Made by a program: the position numbers and the translations under genes
The notes under the pieces: generated by a model
Told to the model about the DNA's origin: nothing
The model's input: the letters and a program-made list of their open reading frames with translations, nothing else
Databases searched by the model: none
Origin: JAOUJD01 sp963841815
Lineage (GTDB): Bacteria; Pseudomonadota; Gammaproteobacteria; Burkholderiales; Burkholderiaceae_F
NCBI GenBank assembly: GCA_963841815.1
Contig: CAWJEE010000015.1
Coordinates: 131,969-195,968 of the forward strand
DNA length: 64,000 nt
Direction: 5' to 3'
Shown here: one piece after another, positions 59,344-64,000 of the stretch
Layout of the letters: each line of letters begins with the position of its first letter
Numbering within the stretch: the stretch's first letter is position 1

Positions 59344-60678
59344 GTGAACGATCCCCTGTCCATCACGGCGGCCGCGCGCGACGCGGCCGATGCGGTTGCG
59401 CTGCACGTGGGCCGCGATCGCTACACGTTCGCGCAGCTCGCCGACCTGGTGCAGACGCGGCTCGCGGACCTGCGCTCCGAACTGAAGCCGGGGCGCCCCG
59501 TGCCGCTCGTGGGCCGCAACACCCTGGAGCGCGTCATCGCGCTCTACACGCTGCTCGAAGCGCGCGTGCCGGTGCTGCTGCTGCACCCGAAACTGACCGC
59601 GGCGGACCGGGCGGCCGAGATCGCGGCGACCGAGCGCGCGGCGGGCGCGCTGCCCGGCGACGCGGCGGTGATCATGTACACGTCGGGCACGACCGGGCAG
59701 GCGCGCGGTGCGGTTCTCACGCGCGCGTCGCTGATCGCCTCGGCGCAGGCCAGCGCGGCCAACATGGGGTGGCAGCCGGACGACTGCTGGCTGCTGGCGA
59801 TGCCGATCGCGCGCGTCGGCGGCCTGTCGATCCTGACGCGCTGCCTGATCGCGCGGCGCGCGGTCGCGCTCGCGCCGAGCTTCGACGCGGCGCTGGTGCC
59901 GGCCTGGATCGAACAGTGGCGCACGACGCTGGCGTCGATGGTGCCGACGATGCTGGCGCTGGTGTTCGAACGGTTTCCCGACTGGCGTCCTCCGCCTTTC
60001 CTGCGCGCGATCCAGGTCGGCGGCGCCGAGGCCCCGCCGCGCCTGCTGAAGGAAGCGGCGAAGCGCAAGGTGCCGGTCGTCCTCACGTACGGCTGCACCG
60101 AGACCTGTTCGCAGGTCGTCGTCACGCCGTACGAACAGCGCTTCAATCCCGCGCCGTGCGGGGCGGGCCGTCCTCTGCCGGGCGCCGAAGTGCGCGTGGT
60201 GGACGGGCGCATCGAGGTGCGCGGGCCGATGCGGATGGCGGGCTATCTCGGCGCCGAGCCGCTCGCCGCCGACGCGTGGTTCGACACCGGAGACGTCGGC
60301 GTGCTCGACGCGCACGGTGGCCTGCACGTGCGCGCGCGCCGGGCCGACCTGATCGTCAGCGGCGGCGAGAACGTGTATCCCGCCGAAGTCGAGCGCGTGC
60401 TGGAAGCCTGCCACGGCATCCGCGCGGCGGCGGTGTTCGGCGTGCCGGACGAGACGTGGGGACAGATCGTGGCGGCCGCGTTCGTCGCCGACGGCACCCC
60501 GCCGACCGACGAGGAACTGGTCGCGTTCCTCGACCATCACCTTGCCCGCCACAAGCGGCCGCGCCGGATCGCGTTCGTGTCGCAGCTGCCGCAGACGGGC
60601 GCGGGCAAGCTGGATCGCGCGGCGTTGCCTGCGCTCGGTTCGCGGTTGCGCGCGCTGAATCGCGAAGCAAGCGGATAG
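59344..60678 (+). CDS. AMP-dependent ligase, MenE-like
   Basis: A 444-residue adenylate-forming enzyme with a GTG start at 59344. Motifs: phosphate loop MYTSGTTGQARGAVLT, YGCTETCSQVV, WFDTGDVGVLDAHGGL, RRADLIVSGGENVYPAEVE and the C-terminal Lys in LPQTGAGKLDRAALP. It resembles o-succinylbenzoate-CoA ligases, which feed MenB, and its length fits. It is complete. Together with MenB, MaoC and the Bug protein it forms a likely acyl-CoA pathway, which may be menaquinone-like or catabolic. Confidence 0.82.
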   Translation: MNDPLSITAAARDAADAVALHVGRDRYTFAQLADLVQTRLADLRSELKPGRPVPLVGRNTLERVIALYTLLEARVPVLLLHPKLTAADRAAEIAATERAAGALPGDAAVIMYTSGTTGQARGAVLTRASLIASAQASAANMGWQPDDCWLLAMPIARVGGLSILTRCLIARRAVALAPSFDAALVPAWIEQWRTTLASMVPTMLALVFERFPDWRPPPFLRAIQVGGAEAPPRLLKEAAKRKVPVVLTYGCTETCSQVVVTPYEQRFNPAPCGAGRPLPGAEVRVVDGRIEVRGPMRMAGYLGAEPLAADAWFDTGDVGVLDAHGGLHVRARRADLIVSGGENVYPAEVERVLEACHGIRAAAVFGVPDETWGQIVAAAFVADGTPPTDEELVAFLDHHLARHKRPRRIAFVSQLPQTGAGKLDRAALPALGSRLRALNREASG

Positions 60679-60715
60679 TCGCTTTCGCCTGGGCGGGCTG
60701 CGGGGTACCTCGACT

Positions 60716-60733
60716 CCGCGCCCGTCGGCGCGG
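60716..60733. terminator. hairpin between convergent genes
   Basis: CCGCGCC-CGTC-GGCGCGG (60716-60733) is a 7-bp stem in the spacer between the MenE-like gene and the VWA gene. No T-run follows on either strand, so termination is possible but not well supported. Confidence 0.35.
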
Positions 60734-60972
60734 GCGTGGTTCGGTGGCGGGTGTTCTTTGCGGGCCCGCAGCTTCGACATTCTCTCCGTGCTTCATCGAG
60801 GCTCGGGTGCGCGAGTGCGCATGGCCCGCCGCCCTCGCGCAACTTCAACGCCTGCTGCCCTGACGGTCGCTCCGCGAGGCACCCCGCAGCCCGCCCACGC
60901 GCCGCGCTTCGTGGCAGTACTGGAACCCGCGCCACGGTCGGCGCTCAAGGGACACTCGGACTCAGCCCTTTC

Positions 60973-62013
60973 CTACAACACCCGATTGAACCAGAGCATC
61001 GACAACACCGCCCCCAGCCCCGCAAGCAGCGCGCCGAGGGCGGCGAAGAGCGCCGTGATCTCGGTCGGCTGCTGCTTCTCGAACGCGAGCTTCGCGCTCA
61101 GGCGGCTGTAGACCTGCTTCAGCTCCTTCGCGTCGGGCGCGCGGAAATACTCGCCTTCGGTCACGCGGGCGACCTGCTTCAGCTTTTCCTCGTCGAGCCG
61201 CACGCGCATCTGCCAGCCGTCGGCGCTGACCGTCGTGCCCTCGGGCGTGCCCATGCCGACGGTGTAGATGCGCACGCCATAGCTGGCGGCGAGCTCCGCG
61301 GCCTTCAGCGGATCGGGTCCGACGTTGCTCTGGCCGTCGGACAGCAGGACGATCGCGGCCGCCGTGTTGCTGCCGGCGGTCATCTCGCGCTCTTCCAGTT
61401 TCTTGCGCGGCTCGTCCTTCCTGCCCTTGGGCGGGTTGATGAACTCCTCGACGTTGAGGCGCGCCTGCGGCAGCGCGGCGTCGAGCGCGATCGCCAGGCC
61501 GCTGCCGAGCGCGGTGCCGCGCTGCGGTTCGAGGCGCTCGATCGACTTGACGATGTCTTCGCGGTTGTCGGTGGGGGACTGCACGAGGGCGGCCGACGCC
61601 GCGATGCCGACCACGCCGATCTTCACGTGGCGCGGCTGGTTGTCGACGAACGCCTTCGCGGCGCTCTGCGCGGCCGCGAGCCGCGTCGGCTCGAGGTCGG
61701 TCGCACGCATGCTGCCCGACATGTCGAGCGCGAGGATCACCGTCTCGATCCGCGCCGGCAGCACCAGCGCGGCCTGCGGCCGCGCGACCGCGAGGATCAG
61801 CGCGGTGAGCCCGAGCAGCCACAGCAGCGGCGGCAGGCCGCGCTGCAGCCGGCTGGTCGCCGCGCCGCCGACCGTCTCCAGCCGTGCGTGGCGCGCGGCG
61901 AGCGCGCCGCGTCGCTTCAGCACCCGCGAGTAGACGAGCATCAGCAGCGGCACCGCGAGCAGCAGCCACAGCATGGTAGGCCACAGGAAGGTGAAGCTGG
62001 TCGGATCGCCCAT
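60973..62013 (-). CDS. VWA-domain membrane protein (BatA-like)
   Basis: A 346-residue protein. Two N-terminal membrane helices (LWPTMLWLLLAVPLLMLVYS and LLWLLGLTALILAVARP) are followed by a von Willebrand A domain with the metal-binding motif ILALDMSGSMRA and AIVLLSDGQSNVG. A last helix (LFAALGALLAGLGAVLSMLWF) anchors the C-terminus. It is the third gene of the MoxR-DUF58-VWA operon and probably presents a metal-dependent protein-binding domain to the periplasm, acting with the MoxR ATPase. It sits 11 bp after the DUF58 stop. Confidence 0.9.
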   Translation of the reverse strand: MGDPTSFTFLWPTMLWLLLAVPLLMLVYSRVLKRRGALAARHARLETVGGAATSRLQRGLPPLLWLLGLTALILAVARPQAALVLPARIETVILALDMSGSMRATDLEPTRLAAAQSAAKAFVDNQPRHVKIGVVGIAASAALVQSPTDNREDIVKSIERLEPQRGTALGSGLAIALDAALPQARLNVEEFINPPKGRKDEPRKKLEEREMTAGSNTAAAIVLLSDGQSNVGPDPLKAAELAASYGVRIYTVGMGTPEGTTVSADGWQMRVRLDEEKLKQVARVTEGEYFRAPDAKELKQVYSRLSAKLAFEKQQPTEITALFAALGALLAGLGAVLSMLWFNRVL

Positions 62014-62024
62014 CGCCCTGGCCT

Positions 62025-63044
62025 TCAGGTCCGCAGGTGCCGCGGCACCGCGCCCGCCGCGAGCTGGCTGCGGCGCTTGCGCAGTTGCGTGAAGCGCAGC
62101 AGGGCCTCGTCGAGCGGCTCGTCGGTCGCGAGTTCGAGGCAGTCGACCGCGGCGTTGGCCAGCGCGGCGCGCAGTTCCTCATCCCGCTTCTCCGCCGCCT
62201 GCGCGAAGCGTCGGCGGAATGCCTTGTCGTGCGTGTCGACGAGCAGTTGCTCGCCCGTCTCGGCGTCCTGCATCACGACCAGGCCGATGTCGGGCAGCTC
62301 GCGCTCCATCGGGTCGGTCAGTCGCACCGCGACGATGTCGTGGCGGCGCGCGAGGTCCGCCAGCCGGCGCGACCAGCCCGGCGTGCTGATGAAGTCGGAC
62401 ACGACGAACAGCACCGAGCGGCGCTTGATGACGGGACGCGCGGTCGTGAGGAGTTCGGCGAGGTCGGTGATCCGGCCGATGCCGGTGGGCGAGGGTACAG
62501 CGCTGCGCTCGCCCAGCTTCACCATGCGGTCGAGGATGTGCAGCACGTGCCGGCGCCCGCTGCGCGCCGGGATCACTTCGCTGGCGTGCTCAGAGTGCAG
62601 CACGGCGCCGACCCGGTTGCCGTAGCGCGTGAACAGGCGCGCCAGCACCGCGACGAGCTCGCTCGCCAGCGCGCGCTTGCGGACCTGCTGCGAACCGAAG
62701 TCGACGGAACCGGACAGGTCGAGCACGAACCAGGCGGCGACCTCGCGGTCTTCCTGGAACTCGCGCACGTGCGGGACCTGCAGCCGCGCGGTGACGTTCC
62801 AGTCCATGTAGCGCACGTCGTCGTTCAGCTGGTACTCGCGCAGGTCGGCGAGGTCGAGGCCGAAGCCGCGGAACAGCGTGCGGTAGTCGCCCTGCAGCAC
62901 GCCGTCGAGACGGCGCAGCACGGTCCACTCGAGCCGCCGCAGCAGCCGGTCGGGATCGACCGAGCTGGCCGGCTCGTTGGCGGCCTGGACGTCGTCCGCG
63001 ATCGTCGCGGCCGACGCCGCCTTAGGCCGTAGCCACCCGAACAT
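62025..63044 (-). CDS. DUF58-domain protein
   Basis: A 339-residue protein of the MoxR-associated type. The DUF58 core is clear: YRTLFRGFGLDLADLREYQLNDD, VRYMDWNVTARLQ and the following AWFVLDLSGSVDFGSQ, a VWA-like metal site. LFVVSDFISTPGWSRRLADLARRHD is also characteristic. It starts 20 bp before the MoxR stop and is co-transcribed with it. It probably acts as an adaptor between the MoxR ATPase and the membrane VWA protein. Confidence 0.9.
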   Translation of the reverse strand: MFGWLRPKAASAATIADDVQAANEPASSVDPDRLLRRLEWTVLRRLDGVLQGDYRTLFRGFGLDLADLREYQLNDDVRYMDWNVTARLQVPHVREFQEDREVAAWFVLDLSGSVDFGSQQVRKRALASELVAVLARLFTRYGNRVGAVLHSEHASEVIPARSGRRHVLHILDRMVKLGERSAVPSPTGIGRITDLAELLTTARPVIKRRSVLFVVSDFISTPGWSRRLADLARRHDIVAVRLTDPMERELPDIGLVVMQDAETGEQLLVDTHDKAFRRRFAQAAEKRDEELRAALANAAVDCLELATDEPLDEALLRFTQLRKRRSQLAAGAVPRHLRT

Positions 63045-64000
63045 GGGTTTCCAGCGGTTTCTCGGGAGCCTGCACCGCCTTCAGCACCCGCATGACGATC
63101 GCGTCGGCGGTCTGGCCGTCCGAGAGCGCTTCGTAGCTGAGGACGAGGCGGTGGCGCAGCACGTCGGGCACGAGGTCGATCACGTCTTCGGGCAGCACGA
63201 ACGTGCGGCCGCGCAGGAAGGCCAGCGCGCGGCCGCCCTCGATCATGTTGATCGTCGCGCGCGGGCTGGCGCCGAACGTGATGTACGGCGCGAGCTCCTT
63301 GAGGCCGTACTGCTCGGGACGCCGCGTCGCCGCCACCAGCTTCACCGCGTACTGCATCAGCGCCGGATCGACGTAGATCTTGCGGCACTCCTGCTGCAGC
63401 TGCAGCAGCTGCTCGGTGGTGCACACGCCGTTGACGGTCGCCGCCGCGCCGGTGACGCGCTCGACGATCACGAATTCCTCTTCCTCGTTCGGGTAGTCGA
63501 CCACCACCTTCATCATGAAGCGGTCGACCTGCGCCTCGGGCAGCGGGTACGTGCCCTCGGTCTCGATCGGGTTCTGCGTCGCCATCACGAGGAAGGGCGC
63601 GGGCACCTTGTGCGTCTCGCCCGCGATCGTGACCTGGCGCTCCTGCATCACCTCGAGCAGCGCGCTCTGCACCTTGGCCGGCGCGCGGTTGATCTCGTCG
63701 GCGAGCAGCAGGTTGGCGAAGACCGGGCCGAGCACCGTCGAGAACTCGCCCGACTTCTGGTTGTACATGCGGGTGCCGACGAGGTCCGCCGGCAGCAGGT
63801 CGGGCGTGAACTGGATGCGCTTGAACGTGCCGCGGATCGTCTTCGCCAGCGTGTTGACGGTCAGCGTCTTCGCGAGGCCCGGCACGCCTTCGACGAGCAG
63901 GTGGCCCTGGGCGAGGATCGCGACCAGCACGCGTTCGAGAAAGTGGTCCTGCCCGACGACGACGCGCTTGACCTCGTACAGCACGCGCTGCATCAGTTCG
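63022..64000 (-). CDS. MoxR-family AAA ATPase (5' end cut off)
   Basis: The frame is open to the window's right edge, and the sequence before the first visible Met (EL-MQRVLYEVKRVVVGQD) continues a MoxR N-terminus, so a few residues are missing. Walker A is GVPGLAKT, Walker B LLADEINRAPAKVQSALLEVM, with the sensor ATQNPIETEGTYPLPEAQVDRF and the C-terminal lid (FGASPRATINMIEGGRALAF). MoxR ATPases are chaperone-like and act with VWA proteins in metal insertion or complex assembly. It leads the operon with the DUF58 and VWA genes. Confidence 0.93.
   Translation of the reverse strand, partial: ELMQRVLYEVKRVVVGQDHFLERVLVAILAQGHLLVEGVPGLAKTLTVNTLAKTIRGTFKRIQFTPDLLPADLVGTRMYNQKSGEFSTVLGPVFANLLLADEINRAPAKVQSALLEVMQERQVTIAGETHKVPAPFLVMATQNPIETEGTYPLPEAQVDRFMMKVVVDYPNEEEEFVIVERVTGAAATVNGVCTTEQLLQLQQECRKIYVDPALMQYAVKLVAATRRPEQYGLKELAPYITFGASPRATINMIEGGRALAFLRGRTFVLPEDVIDLVPDVLRHRLVLSYEALSDGQTADAIVMRVLKAVQAPEKPLETHVRVATA

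Overview
This 64-kb window is high-GC, densely coded bacterial chromosome. The gene content points to a betaproteobacterium, probably Burkholderiales-like: a Bug/TctC-type periplasmic binding protein, a bufABCD (bufferin) operon, FadD, an Ivy-type lysozyme inhibitor, a QseBC/PmrAB-type two-component pair, a BTAD-type regulator, and a MoxR-DUF58-VWA operon. This placement is inference from gene content only. No rRNA, tRNA or CRISPR array was recognised.

Layout. 0-5.8 kb: an MBL-fold hydrolase cut by the window edge, a periplasmic cytochrome c, a membrane ClpP-like protein, a DUF4143 ATPase behind a perfect palindrome, and a nitronate monooxygenase. 5.8-16.8 kb: an accessory, defence-like island. 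It holds a 1280-residue methyltransferase/PLD-nuclease/SF2-helicase/DUF3427 protein with an S24-like segment, a broken NERD-helicase, a cold-shock/Excalibur protein, a RecB-like PD-(D/E)XK nuclease, an AbiE-type toxin-antitoxin pair with its own inverted repeats, a GIY-YIG-like protein and a WYL regulator. The GIY-YIG gene has a dead duplicate of its 3' end at 9718-9810, so 9.8-15.5 kb is flanked by direct repeats. 16.9-34.3 kb: mixed housekeeping and envelope genes (alarmone hydrolase, BrkB, lipoproteins, P-type ATPase, GNAT, AbrB/PIN toxin-antitoxin pair, hydrolases, PIN-like protein, ABC exporter).

34.4-40.9 kb: a single-strand cluster of thermostable-hemolysin-family protein, AMP-dependent acyl ligase, haem-oxygenase-like oxidase, SDR and TPR protein, followed by a QseBC/PmrAB-like pair. 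A PmrA/QseB-like box sits in front of the first gene, which suggests an environmentally controlled lipid or small-molecule pathway. 42.3-48.1 kb: an Ivy-like inhibitor, a CsgG-like operon and a large BTAD-ATPase-TPR regulator. All three transcription units carry the same TAACG-N6-TAACG direct repeat upstream, so they look like one small regulon. 48.2-53.5 kb: FadD, a LysR regulator, a kelch lipoprotein and another lipoprotein. 53.7-56.2 kb: the bufferin operon. 56.4-60.7 kb: a receiver protein and a MaoC/TctC/MenB/MenE-like run. 61-64 kb: MoxR/DUF58/VWA, cut by the right edge.

At least nine genes need one or more frame changes to read through. The motifs and the 4-bp gene overlaps around the breaks are intact, so many of these may be sequencing or assembly indels rather than real decay. 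Genes annotated as pseudogenes here should be read with that caveat.
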